A stretch of 61,441 nucleotides of DNA from Candidatus Aminicenantota bacterium (GTDB lineage: Bacteria; Acidobacteriota; Aminicenantia; Aminicenantales; Aminicenantaceae). The notes under the pieces were generated by a model. It had not been told where the DNA came from. It was given only the letters and a program-made list of their open reading frames with translations, and ran no database searches. Shown in pieces: positions 46,211-55,275 of the stretch; the first letter of the stretch is position 1, and the number at the start of each line of letters is the position of its first letter. The translations under genes and the position numbers were made by a program. The DNA is taken from assembly GCA_016927475.1 (NCBI GenBank), contig JAFGMO010000094.1, forward strand, positions 1 to 61,441, read 5' to 3'.

Positions 46211-47617
46211 CTAATTTTTTTCCATAATCCTTGCGTATAGATAGATTGAAAGTTCAATGAGTTTTTTGGTGATGGTGCATCTTGTTTCATCTTGTTTTTT
46301 GAAATTCCCGTCTTCTTTCGCCCAATCGTGCATGCATCCGCCTGCGCATATGTTAAAAGCCCAGCAGGATTTGCAGGAGTTGCGTGCTTCATGAAACTTT
46401 TGAAATATATGCAGTATTTTTGGGACATCGATTCCTTGGTCAAAATCACCTATGGTGAAGTTTTTCATTCCCACAAATCGTTGGCAGGGGTATATCAAAC
46501 CATCAGTGCCTATAGCCATCATTCCGCGACAGACCCCGCAGCTAATATGACGCACGGCACTTTCATGAATAAGTTCCAGATAATCTTTAAAGGGATTAAC
46601 GACTACGGCTTTTTTGTCTTTGTGTTTTTTGAGGATCAATTCAGCCAGTTTTTCATATTCCTTAAGGAGTGAATGGACGTCATTTTTTTTGAGGTGAAAT
46701 GGCGGATACGTTTTGTGGTTTTGCAGAGAACTTACGGGTTGAATATAAGCTTTGGGAATTTTTTCGTCGGCGAAATAATGATACAGCTTCATGAGAGAGG
46801 TACATTGGCGGGTTAATGTGGCTCTGACGGAGAAATGAATATCCGATTCCGCTTGGAGTCTTTTGATATTTCTGAGTATGATTTGGTGGGATCCTTTTCC
46901 ATTGGGGAAGATTCGATAATGGTCATTTATTTTTTCCGGACCGTCAAAACTGACTAAAAGATTAAATTTTTCTCTGGTGATAAAACGGATTGTTTCGCTG
47001 GGCAGAAGCGTGCCGTTGGTCGTTATATTGAAATAAAATGTTTTTCCTACCTCTTGTGCTTTGCGTTTTGCGTATCTAACGACTTTCTTGATGAGGCTGA
47101 AATTGATTAGAGGCTCACCGCCAAAGAAGGTCAGCCCGCATTTTTTCCTGTTCGATTGACTCAGGAGAAAGTCGATGGCTTTGTATGCCGTCTCAAGTGG
47201 CATGTTTATTTTGTGGTTGGGGTTTGTGGTTTTTGTTTCATAACAATATCCACATCGCAGATTGCATTTTTGGGTAACTATCAGGACAAAGTGGTAGGGA
47301 CGGTATGAGGTTATTTGTTCAGGTGTGGGTTCGGGTTTTTGGGCTTTTGGATATTGAAACAGTCCTTGATTTTTTAATTGATTGAACTCTTTTTTAACGG
47401 AGTTGATCTCGGATTGTGAGAATTTATTTATGGAATTGTTTTGTTTCGGCGAGGAAGAATTTCCATTAGAGTTTTTTAAATATTGATAGGCAATGTTATC
47501 GATTTCTAATGCGCTGGATGTGCTCGTATCGAGGAGAAAAAAAGATCCGTTTGTTTTAAATGTATGTATAAGGGGATATCCAAGAGGTGATATGGCTTGT
47601 ATTTCTTCGCCGACCAT
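46211..47617 (-). CDS. Radical SAM/SPASM peptide maturase
   Basis: 468 residues. N-terminal RRE-like segment (about 1-50, LIHTFKTNGSFFLLDTST then ALEIDNIA) typical of maturases that bind leader peptides; radical SAM cluster motif CNLRCGYC (Cys118, 122, 125); GGEPL; and a C-terminal SPASM domain with Cys360, 363, 378, 415, 418, 424, 428 and 447 for two auxiliary clusters. This is the family of sulfur-to-carbon thioether-forming enzymes. GGGGAG five bases before the ATG at 47617 decides the start over 47662. First gene of the three-gene operon; the Cys-rich neighbour is the likely substrate. Confidence 0.92.
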   Translation of the reverse strand: MVGEEIQAISPLGYPLIHTFKTNGSFFLLDTSTSSALEIDNIAYQYLKNSNGNSSSPKQNNSINKFSQSEINSVKKEFNQLKNQGLFQYPKAQKPEPTPEQITSYRPYHFVLIVTQKCNLRCGYCYETKTTNPNHKINMPLETAYKAIDFLLSQSNRKKCGLTFFGGEPLINFSLIKKVVRYAKRKAQEVGKTFYFNITTNGTLLPSETIRFITREKFNLLVSFDGPEKINDHYRIFPNGKGSHQIILRNIKRLQAESDIHFSVRATLTRQCTSLMKLYHYFADEKIPKAYIQPVSSLQNHKTYPPFHLKKNDVHSLLKEYEKLAELILKKHKDKKAVVVNPFKDYLELIHESAVRHISCGVCRGMMAIGTDGLIYPCQRFVGMKNFTIGDFDQGIDVPKILHIFQKFHEARNSCKSCWAFNICAGGCMHDWAKEDGNFKKQDETRCTITKKLIELSIYLYARIMEKN

Positions 47618-47789
47618 AAAACTCCCCTTTTGTTTGGCGTTTCGGCTTCGTTTCGGTTTCAATTATTTAGTCGGAAGAGTTTGCGTTTGTTTGGATTATT
47701 TTGTGCGATGCTTAAAAGTATCTATATTTGGTTTGTATATAACGTTATAGATTTATTTTATTGTTTTAACTTTATGAATTTACCTCAAT

Positions 47790-48779
47790 TCAATACTTTC
47801 TATATTTATGCTGTTGGTGCCAGTGGAGGGCTTGATCGTCGGGTTTGCATATTTCATTGATAGGGGAGATGATAGGTTCTCCATCGTATTCTTCTAGGTC
47901 GAATCTTTTCCTCTCAGCATGCAGCAGAGCAGGACTTATCTTTATGCTGCGGGCATCTGTGATGGTGAACAATCCGTTATCGAAGGCCCAATGGTGACGC
48001 TTGCAGAGGCTCAAGCCGTTTCGCGGATCATCGGGACCTCTGTGATCAACGGGAATGATATGGGCGGCTTCGGCTTCTATGAGAGGTTCGCTTTTTTGTT
48101 GCCTTAAATAAAATTTTGACTGGCACACTGCGCACAAGCACTTGTATTCATCGAGAATGATGGATCGGAATGCCTTTTCTCGGGCTTTCTGAACCGTTTC
48201 ATATTCCGTGCGGGCTTCACGAGCTTGAAAAGGGAGAATTAAACGGTTTCGAATCATGAGGAGAAGAGTATCTTCGCTTAATTCTTCTTTTCCGATCTGG
48301 GAGGCGACAAAATCTGTCGCCCCTCTCAGTTGAAAAGTCCGTGAGGAGGAATCGAAATGTTCTATAACGGCTGGGCCGAGGATTTTGTAACGGCCGCCTC
48401 CGGATGTCCCTGAAGGTATCGATGTGACGATGGTTAGGACAGGGACTTTATCTTCCATACAGGCGAAAAGGGATTGGTTTACAGCGTATCCAAGGTTTCC
48501 CTTTTTGGCTGAGTAGAGCATGGTCCAGCCGCCTTGAGGATGAGGTTTGAGAATGTCGGGATAGATTTCTTGGTCTTTTCCGGCTGCCGACCGGCTCCAA
48601 ATGCAGAAAGCGTATTTATCGTTGGCCGGTTTATAGATGCCTTCAGCCAAATTGTGAATGCGGGAGATTCCTGCTTGGGGGAAATGTTCGCGGGTTTGAC
48701 GTAGGAATTGCGCCGATACTTCCATCCCCGTAAAACGGGAAAACGCGATAAATGCCTGAACTCTCTGGTCCCGTTTCAT
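47790..48779 (-). CDS. HNH endonuclease, restriction-like
   Basis: 329 residues. C-terminal HNH domain with zinc pair CLCAVCQSKF, EAEAAHIIPVDHRGPDDPRN and GLSLCKRHHWAFDNGLFTI, all key residues intact. The N-terminal about 200 residues (GISRIHNLAEGIYKPANDKY, SRFTG) resemble the SRA-like modified-base-reading part of HNH restriction enzymes, an inference. Its first codons and upstream region are copied at 56481-56742, where the rest of the gene is missing. Confidence 0.85.
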   Translation of the reverse strand: MKRDQRVQAFIAFSRFTGMEVSAQFLRQTREHFPQAGISRIHNLAEGIYKPANDKYAFCIWSRSAAGKDQEIYPDILKPHPQGGWTMLYSAKKGNLGYAVNQSLFACMEDKVPVLTIVTSIPSGTSGGGRYKILGPAVIEHFDSSSRTFQLRGATDFVASQIGKEELSEDTLLLMIRNRLILPFQAREARTEYETVQKAREKAFRSIILDEYKCLCAVCQSKFYLRQQKSEPLIEAEAAHIIPVDHRGPDDPRNGLSLCKRHHWAFDNGLFTITDARSIKISPALLHAERKRFDLEEYDGEPIISPINEICKPDDQALHWHQQHKYRKY

Positions 48780-48995
48780 CTTGAGAATATTATATATGGA
48801 ATGGGGGATAGGTCAAAGGGAATGATGGCGGGAAGCGTTATGGTTTTTTGGGAATCTTTATTGGAATATGCGATTGGAAATGGGATAATTTAGAGGAAGG
48901 CGGGGACAAGTTGAGAAGAAGGCCATCCAAATGACATTAGATAGAGAGGAGATAGGGTCTTTATGGTGGCTTGTGAAGTAGGCTTTGTTCTAGTT
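48738..48995. repeat. Duplicated segment: HNH 5' end, intergenic region and small ORF (copy 1)
   Basis: About 80% identical by eye to 56481-56742. It contains the first codons of the HNH gene (minus strand), an intergenic part and, on the plus strand from 48931, a small reading frame MTLDREEIGSLWWLVK that ends at TAG, where copy 2 has TGG. A second TAG follows, so this small ORF is broken here. The rest of the gap to 49195 shows nothing further. Confidence 0.8.
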
Positions 48996-49195
48996 TTTTA
49001 TTGCTGCTATTCGGTGTATCGGGGTTTCTCTTTTGATGTTAACGGTTCTGTTTGTTGAAGGATCGCTTCTCATTTCATTTTTGCCATTTATAAATGATTG
49101 TCATATACTGGCTTTAGATTACAGTCAGCAGAAAAAACGGGAATGCTGCAAAAACATTCTTATTTTTATTGGCATAATTATTTAGGGGAATCTCC

Positions 49196-50512
49196 ATGAT
49201 TGATCATCCTTTGCACAGAAAAATAGGGGAGTGGATGGAGGAAATAGTCCAAAAAAAGGCGAATTATTGGTTAGAGCGAGACAAGGCATGCCTCAAACAA
49301 GGCGGACATACGCTTCCTTTGTACTGTGAAGCAGATCCCGGCACATTGCACGCCTTTCAATTTACAAATGTCGATATGCTTATTCTGGAGAAAAATTATC
49401 AGGATAAAGTGAGAGTAGTCATTGAGATAGAAGAATCAAATATAAAACCCCTGCATATATTTGGAAAATTTCTTGCGGCAGCCATGTGTAACAGTTACAG
49501 ACATAATGGGGAGAAATATGAACTCTCTGACAGTGTTATGTTTGTTCAGTTTGTGAAAACGGTTAAGAAAGGCGCAAAAAGGGAACAGTTTCAGAAAATT
49601 GAAGAAGCCATTAAACGTGTTATGAGGAGAATCAAAAGAAAAATCAGTGCATATGAACTTTTTGAGATTGATTTTGAGGATATTGAGAATAAAACAATAA
49701 ACTTACAGAAGATTGAGACACGTCTCGATTTATTCCTTTTCGGAGGCTTCTATTTTGTGTATGAAATAAAGACGAAGTTGAATGAAAACGATGAAATCAA
49801 AGAATATTTTCCTCAGAAACAATATCAGAATTGGCAGAATGCCAAAATCCATAAATACGGGCGCGGTCCTTTTTGCCGTTTTTCTATCCCAAAAGAATAT
49901 CAAAAACGCAGTGGTGTTTATTTATTGGTAAAAGACAATATTCCAATTTATGTCGGAGAATGTGAAGATTTAACAAGGCGTTATAATATAGGTTATGGTT
50001 TAATATCTCCGAGAAGCTGTTATGAAGGGGGACAGCAGACAAACTGCAGGATTAATAATTTGATATTGGAGGCGAAAAAGAAAGGGGAACGTATGGATCT
50101 TTTTTTCGTTGAATCGGAAAATCGGTTTGCTCTTGAAGATAAATGGATATATGAGTTCAGGCCCAATTGGAATCTGGCCAAAATGGGAATAAGCCGGCCG
50201 GCAGTCTCAAGAAGGGGATTAAGGAAAGGGGAAATAAAGCCAAATTTGCATAAGGGAGCGAGATCATCAAAATATTCGAAACTTGAAGAATATCTTAAAA
50301 ATATTAAAGAATCCAGAATTACGCTGACTTATAAAGAACTTGAAAACATATGTGGATTTGTTTTACCTAAGTCCGCCTATAATCATGAGGTATGGTGGTC
50401 TAATGGTGGGCATTCTCATGCAAATTCCTGGTTGAGAGCGGGATGGATTGTTGAGCAAGTCTATATGGGGGAGAAGGTGGTTTTTTCAAAAGCTCCTCAA
50501 AAGATGCAGTAA
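49196..50512 (+). CDS. PD-(D/E)XK-like / GIY-YIG / DUF7662 fusion protein
   Basis: 438 residues with three parts. Residues 1-200 carry a nuclease-like core (Asp60 in TNVDMLILE, IEIEES near 77-81). Residues 238-330 are a GIY-YIG nuclease: SGVYLLV, IPIYVGECEDLTRR, a Glu in ALEDKWIYEF and FRPNWN. Residues 358-435 match DUF7662 (YSKLEEYLK, LTYKELENICGFVLPKSAY, WWSNG, SWLRAGW). The fusion suggests a multi-nuclease defence or restriction effector. It has no obvious partner gene; the HEPN gene follows after a repeat. Confidence 0.75.
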   Translation: MIDHPLHRKIGEWMEEIVQKKANYWLERDKACLKQGGHTLPLYCEADPGTLHAFQFTNVDMLILEKNYQDKVRVVIEIEESNIKPLHIFGKFLAAAMCNSYRHNGEKYELSDSVMFVQFVKTVKKGAKREQFQKIEEAIKRVMRRIKRKISAYELFEIDFEDIENKTINLQKIETRLDLFLFGGFYFVYEIKTKLNENDEIKEYFPQKQYQNWQNAKIHKYGRGPFCRFSIPKEYQKRSGVYLLVKDNIPIYVGECEDLTRRYNIGYGLISPRSCYEGGQQTNCRINNLILEAKKKGERMDLFFVESENRFALEDKWIYEFRPNWNLAKMGISRPAVSRRGLRKGEIKPNLHKGARSSKYSKLEEYLKNIKESRITLTYKELENICGFVLPKSAYNHEVWWSNGGHSHANSWLRAGWIVEQVYMGEKVVFSKAPQKMQ

Positions 50513-50603
50513 TAAAAGGGAATTCGTTTTGGGTGACAGCATTATTCTTATTTCCTGCAGCAATCTTAAAAATAAGGGGGGTATTAAGCGTTATAAACAT
50601 GGA

Positions 50604-50697
50604 ATAATTGGGGACACAATACTCATTTACCTAATTTTCTCAGTGAACTGTTTTTGTTTGGTCATATGAGGTTAATAAATTGTATGTCTCCAATTAT
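50604..50697. repeat. 94-bp inverted repeat, GGGGACA family
   Basis: ATAATTGGGGACACAATACT and the opposing end (complement ATAATTGGAGACATACAATT) form arms of about 20-25 bases around a 45-base centre. Same family as at 6971 and 8886; looks like a tiny transposon-like element with no coding capacity. Confidence 0.7.
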
Positions 50698-50771
50698 CTG
50701 CGAATATACGAGAACGCTTTCCTTTGCTTTTTTCCTGGTGTTTCTATCGCATAAAAAAAGAGGAAAAGATA

Positions 50772-51698
50772 ATGGACCAACAAAAGTATAAAGACATATT
50801 TGATGATTTGATTTATAGAAGACATGGAGTTCTTATTGATTTTGATATTATCGAAACAAGAGTGAAAGATTTAAGATTAGGTGGAGCTCTCAGTTATGAC
50901 CATTTGCTAAAAATAGGGGATGATAACTGCTGGCCATTTAGTAAATATTGGATGTGGCCTTGCAAAGAACAGATTGAAGATGAACTAAAGAAAACTGATA
51001 GCTGGTTTGTTAAGCTGCCGGAAAATGAAAAAGAGGTCATAGGAAATCTTGACGGAATATTCAAGAATATTGCTTTAGTATCAATAATCCTTCGTTTTGT
51101 TTGTCCGGAACAGTATGCTATTTATTCGAGACCTCCTTTGTTGATGATGAATGTTGAGCGAGGAAAAAATGATGTTGAGGAGTATGTCAATTATGTCAAT
51201 GATATGAGAATACTTAAGAAAAGCTTTAAAGTAGAAAAAACAGCCGATGTTGATATTATTGTGTGGGCTATTTCTCATGAAAAAGACCAAGAATCAATAT
51301 CAGAATTTAAAAAGCTGTTAGCTTCTCATCTGCCAGGCAATATAAAGCCGGAAGAGATTATTTACCTATTCAAGAACGATCCTATAAAAATCGCTGGTAT
51401 TTATTTGGATAAAGGAGACTATAAAACAGCAGGGATGTGGGCGGGTAAGGCGTTGGAAAAATTTGTTGTTCTCGAGCTTAATAAGAATCCATATCTCTTT
51501 GATCCATTTGGGGAAAATACACTTAAGGATAAAATCAATCGTCTGTGTCGCTTGGCTCAGTATCAGGAATATATATCGGATTTACATCTAATAAGAAGAT
51601 TAAGAAATAAGGCAATGCATGAGGATGAAGTATTTGAAAAAAAGTATGCTAAAAATATGGTTAATAAGCTGATGCAAATTTTTCATGAAAATATTTAA
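50772..51698 (+). CDS. Protein with C-terminal HEPN-like domain
   Basis: 308 residues. The N-terminal about 190 residues are unrecognised (MDQQKYKDIFDDLIYRR). The C-terminal part (about 215-308) is helical with AGMWAGKALEKFVVLELN and LHLIRRLRNKAMHEDEVF; RNKAMH gives the R-x4-H pattern of HEPN ribonuclease domains (DUF4145-like). The frame opens at 50724, but AGAGGAAAAG before the ATG at 50772 fixes the start. Probably an RNase effector; no nucleotidyltransferase partner is adjacent. Confidence 0.68.
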   Translation: MDQQKYKDIFDDLIYRRHGVLIDFDIIETRVKDLRLGGALSYDHLLKIGDDNCWPFSKYWMWPCKEQIEDELKKTDSWFVKLPENEKEVIGNLDGIFKNIALVSIILRFVCPEQYAIYSRPPLLMMNVERGKNDVEEYVNYVNDMRILKKSFKVEKTADVDIIVWAISHEKDQESISEFKKLLASHLPGNIKPEEIIYLFKNDPIKIAGIYLDKGDYKTAGMWAGKALEKFVVLELNKNPYLFDPFGENTLKDKINRLCRLAQYQEYISDLHLIRRLRNKAMHEDEVFEKKYAKNMVNKLMQIFHENI

Positions 51699-51958
51699 GT
51701 GAATAAATGAAAGGAAGCTATATAGGTTTAATCACGAGTGAATTTGGATGAATATAAATAGGAGGCACTGAAGATAGATTTATCGCTGAGACAATTTCTA
51801 GAGGAGGTTTTCATCTTTCTTGGTCAAATTGGGGACAAGATGCTCAGATACATAGACTATTTTAATGAGCATATGTGAAATTGGTAATGAATAAAAATTG
51901 AATGATTGAAATGAAGCATTACCTTGGAATTTCCTAAACGGAATTTATTTTATCAGAA

Positions 51959-53269
51959 ATGCCAAAAAACGATAATCAAATAGTCGGAATCAAAGCCATT
52001 GCGGATTACCTCGATATGAGTGTCCGAAATATATATTACTGGGAGAAAAAGCTGGGACTTCCTCTACATAGGATAGGAGAAATAGGCAGTCGTAGGGTTT
52101 TTGCTTATAAGGATGAATTGGATATCTGGTTGAGGAACAAGGATATCCGTGTTTTGAAAAGAAAAAAATTGAAATGGTTATTTATTGCAGTTTCAATCGT
52201 TGCTGTTTTTATTGTTTTATTCATTTTTGTACTTAAAATCAGGAGCAATAATAGAAGTATGAACAGCCCGGAACTTATCAGTGTAGATAAGGATATTGTT
52301 CAGGTGAGGAATTCAAAAGGGGAGGTGTTATGGACTTTCAGGGGGCATCATGGACTGAATGATCTCGTTTTAGGTAAATACGTTGACCTCGAAGATGTGG
52401 ATGGGGATGGATTAAAGGAGATCATAGCCTGTACTCATGAATTGGAAACAAATAGATTTTTAGTATCATTTTTCGACCACAACGGAACTGTATTGTGGAG
52501 AAAAAGTGTTGTACCAAAATACACATTTAATAATGAAGCTTATGAAAATTTTTATCGCTCCGGATTTGTGAAATTCACAAAAGCAAATCAAAATATCATA
52601 CATGTCATATCAAAATGGACACATATGGCAAGATTCCCTACTATTTTTGCTTGCCATGATTTGAATGGTAATCTGCTGAATCAATACTTACATGTGGGAA
52701 TAATATCGGATACTGTAGTATTTTTTGATTTAAACGATGATGAGATTGAGGAAATAATATTCTCCGGGACAAATAATCTGCTTAACGGCGAGGGAATTCT
52801 TGGAGTCCTTCCTGTAGAAGGGTTTAGAGGAATCAGCCCTCCCTATCGCATAGAACCGGAATATATTGAGCAAAATGAACAGCTCAAGATTTATATAGCT
52901 GATAAGATGGAGAGAGGAAATCAATTTATGTATTTAAGATTTAAGAAGCCTGATTTCCTGCAAAAGTATAGCGTGTTTTATAACAATGTGAAAATCAGGT
53001 ATATAAGTAGAAATCAGATTCATGTAGCGCTCACATCCTGGTTTTTTGAGCCTGAAAAAATACCCTTAGGGGTTGATTATATTTTTAATAATAAATTTCA
53101 ATTGATTCAGGTTTTGCCTCAGCCTGAATTAAAAAGTAATTATTCAGAATTGCTGAGGAATAAGGATATTGATATTCCGTTAGAGGAACTTTTAGAGTTT
53201 TTTAAAAGTAATGTGTATCTTTGGCAAAACGATCTTTGGATTCCGGTTGAAAAAATAGATTTTCCCTAG
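51959..53269 (+). CDS. Membrane HTH regulator with FG-GAP-like domain
   Basis: 436 residues: MerR/excisionase-like HTH (about 8-60, GIKAIADYLDMSVRNIYYWE then KKLGLPLHRI), basic stretch, one membrane helix (about 72-94), then an exported part with FG-GAP/VCBS-like calcium loops (DLEDVDGDGLKEII, FDLNDDEIEEIIF). Looks like a one-component transmembrane transcription regulator sensing outside the cell. The 78-residue gene at 41804 carries a homologous HTH only. The 260 bases before it contain no gene. Confidence 0.78.
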   Translation: MPKNDNQIVGIKAIADYLDMSVRNIYYWEKKLGLPLHRIGEIGSRRVFAYKDELDIWLRNKDIRVLKRKKLKWLFIAVSIVAVFIVLFIFVLKIRSNNRSMNSPELISVDKDIVQVRNSKGEVLWTFRGHHGLNDLVLGKYVDLEDVDGDGLKEIIACTHELETNRFLVSFFDHNGTVLWRKSVVPKYTFNNEAYENFYRSGFVKFTKANQNIIHVISKWTHMARFPTIFACHDLNGNLLNQYLHVGIISDTVVFFDLNDDEIEEIIFSGTNNLLNGEGILGVLPVEGFRGISPPYRIEPEYIEQNEQLKIYIADKMERGNQFMYLRFKKPDFLQKYSVFYNNVKIRYISRNQIHVALTSWFFEPEKIPLGVDYIFNNKFQLIQVLPQPELKSNYSELLRNKDIDIPLEELLEFFKSNVYLWQNDLWIPVEKIDFP

Positions 53270-53546
53270 CCTTCTTTTCTGAACTCATCAAACTTATCAT
53301 TCCCCTTTTTCTAATAAAAACCTCAATTTTCCTAGGTGATTTGCAAAATTTTGCCGGAGATTTCCTGTAATTTCCATTGAAGTGAAAATCAGCGGTTGTG
53401 AAAATATGAGAGCGGAATTAGATCTCTGAAAGATTCTTGCGTTTCTAATGTCTGCAGAAGGGGGGTGGTGATATTGATTCTATAATCTGATCATTAAGAG
53501 ACTTTTATTCTGTTTTGTATGAAAAAATCAGAGAAGGAGAAAATCT

Positions 53547-54989
53547 ATGAAAAACATGAACCCTTTTTCTATAGTTTTGTGTATTCTTGTTGTTTTGTGT
53601 GCGGTCTCTTTCCTCACGGCCGATATGCCGATCCAGTGGAATCAGGCTGTTTTTAATGGATTCGGAATGAATCTATGGGACATTAACTGTTTGATTACTT
53701 TTGAAGGCCATCTTTATGCAGCCGCAGTAGAAGTATCGACGGGTCAGTGCTATATATGGAGAAGTGAAAATGGCTATGATTGGGAAAATATTGATATAGG
53801 CAGCATGGGCTCGGCAGCGATTAAAACCATGGGAGTTTTTGATGGATATCTATATGCGGGCATTGGGAAAAGTACGGGAGCTGAGATTTGGCGAAGCGGA
53901 GACGGCTTGAATTGGGATTTGATTATCGATGACGGTTTCGACACTTCAAACATCAATATTTATTCCATGGCAGAGTTAGATGGAGATTTTTATGTCGGTA
54001 CTTGGGGGAACGGAGGAGGACAGATCTGGAGGTCGCCGGATGGATTATTTTGGCAAAAAGTCAACACAAACGGATTCGGCAACGGCAGTAATGTCGCCAT
54101 TACAGCTTTAATGGAATTCGATGGTTATCTTTATGCAGGAACAAATAAGTGGACTGATGGTTGTGAGGTCTGGAGATCAGCCGATGGAACATCTTGGGCA
54201 AGAGTAGTGGCCAATGGTTTTGGAAATTCAGACTATAATGACTCTTTGGTTGATTTTGAAGAATTCGACGGTTCGATTTTTGCCGCTGTAATGACGTTCA
54301 TAAATGGCTTTGAGATATGGAAGTCTCAGGATGGTATTAATTGGGTAGAGACGGCATCCCCAGGATTTGGTGATCCTGTTAACACTTCTGCCACATATAC
54401 GTGGTGTGATCTTCAGGAACACACCGGTGCGCTGTATGCTTCAACAAGCCTTTCCCGGGATGTTAGCGATGGAGGACAAGTATGGCGATCTTTTGATGGT
54501 TCTACCTGGGATAGAATTAGCGATTATGGATTCGGGAATTCCTCAAATGTTAAGCTCTTTCGTTCCGAGGTGTTTGATGACTATTTATATGTTGGTACAC
54601 ACAACCACAACACTGGATGTGAAATTTGGACAAATAAACCTCCGGTCATAGATGTTGATGTTGATATAAAGCCCGGCAGCACTCAGAATAGCATCAATCC
54701 AAGGAGCAAAGGAAAAATTCCGGTGGCCATTTTGACGACGGAAGATTTCCAAGCGAATACGGTCGATGTTAACGAGGTGCGGTTTGGCAAAACAGGTATT
54801 GAGGCGGCACCCGTTCATTATGCTTTAAAAGATGTCGATGGGGATGGTGATCTTGATTTGATTTTACACTTCAAAACTCAAGAAACCGGTATTCAATGCG
54901 GAGATACTCAGGCTTTTCTTACGGGGAGAACTATCGATGGAAAATTTATCGAGGGCAGTGATTCCGTAAGAACGGTTGGTTGTAAGTAG
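53547..54989 (+). CDS. Secreted repeat protein with C-terminal 'DIKPGS' domain
   Basis: 480 residues. Signal peptide (cleavage near FLTA at about 26), then six or more propeller-like repeats of about 50 residues with the pattern FDGYLYAGT...EIWRS.DG..W, and a C-terminal domain of about 110 residues (VDIKPGSTQNSINPRSKGKI, DVDGDGDLDLILHFKTQETG) known from many secreted proteins of environmental bacteria. Probable surface or extracellular binding protein. AAGGAG seven bases before the ATG. Terminator follows at 55003. Confidence 0.82.
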   Translation: MKNMNPFSIVLCILVVLCAVSFLTADMPIQWNQAVFNGFGMNLWDINCLITFEGHLYAAAVEVSTGQCYIWRSENGYDWENIDIGSMGSAAIKTMGVFDGYLYAGIGKSTGAEIWRSGDGLNWDLIIDDGFDTSNINIYSMAELDGDFYVGTWGNGGGQIWRSPDGLFWQKVNTNGFGNGSNVAITALMEFDGYLYAGTNKWTDGCEVWRSADGTSWARVVANGFGNSDYNDSLVDFEEFDGSIFAAVMTFINGFEIWKSQDGINWVETASPGFGDPVNTSATYTWCDLQEHTGALYASTSLSRDVSDGGQVWRSFDGSTWDRISDYGFGNSSNVKLFRSEVFDDYLYVGTHNHNTGCEIWTNKPPVIDVDVDIKPGSTQNSINPRSKGKIPVAILTTEDFQANTVDVNEVRFGKTGIEAAPVHYALKDVDGDGDLDLILHFKTQETGIQCGDTQAFLTGRTIDGKFIEGSDSVRTVGCK

Positions 54990-55002
54990 GAGGAGATTTT
55001 TT

Positions 55003-55037
55003 GGGGGGGGCGGAAATTTTTTTCGCTCCCCTTTTTT
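55003..55037 (+). terminator. Rho-independent terminator after the secreted protein gene
   Basis: A G-rich arm (GGGGGGGGCGGAAA) pairs imperfectly with TTTCGCTCCCC and is followed by six T residues. 14 bases after the stop codon. Confidence 0.6.
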
Positions 55038-55149
55038 AAACGAGGCTTCAATTCAGGGGATTGCTTCGTTGCCTATCTCCTCATAATGACATCTTATTTC
55101 TCCTTAATGCCCTTAATTATGATTATCAGGTATCCGTTTCTAAGAAGAG

Positions 55150-55250
55150 CCAGGCGGGAAAATCACTTTTAAGAAAAATTTCCCCCTGAAGCGAAAAACT
55201 ATTTATATTATTATCAATCACCTAGATCAGCTAAGCTGCGTTTGGCCAGA
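55150..55250. repeat. Copy of the AAGAAAAATCTCTCCCTGA repeat family
   Basis: Contains CTTTTAAGAAAAATTTCCCC, then CTGAAGCGAAAA, and the tail TATTATTATCAATCACCTAG followed by ATCAGCTAAGCTG, matching the copies at 58940, 59970 and 61398 at lower identity. Confidence 0.65.
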
Positions 55251-55275
55251 GTAATAATTCTTACAAATTAATGGA

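Noticed and set aside
42446..47617. Complete QatABCD system
   Set aside because: No KAP-type ATPase (QatA) and no QatB-like protein is encoded nearby; only the QatC-like and QatD-like domains are present, in fusion.
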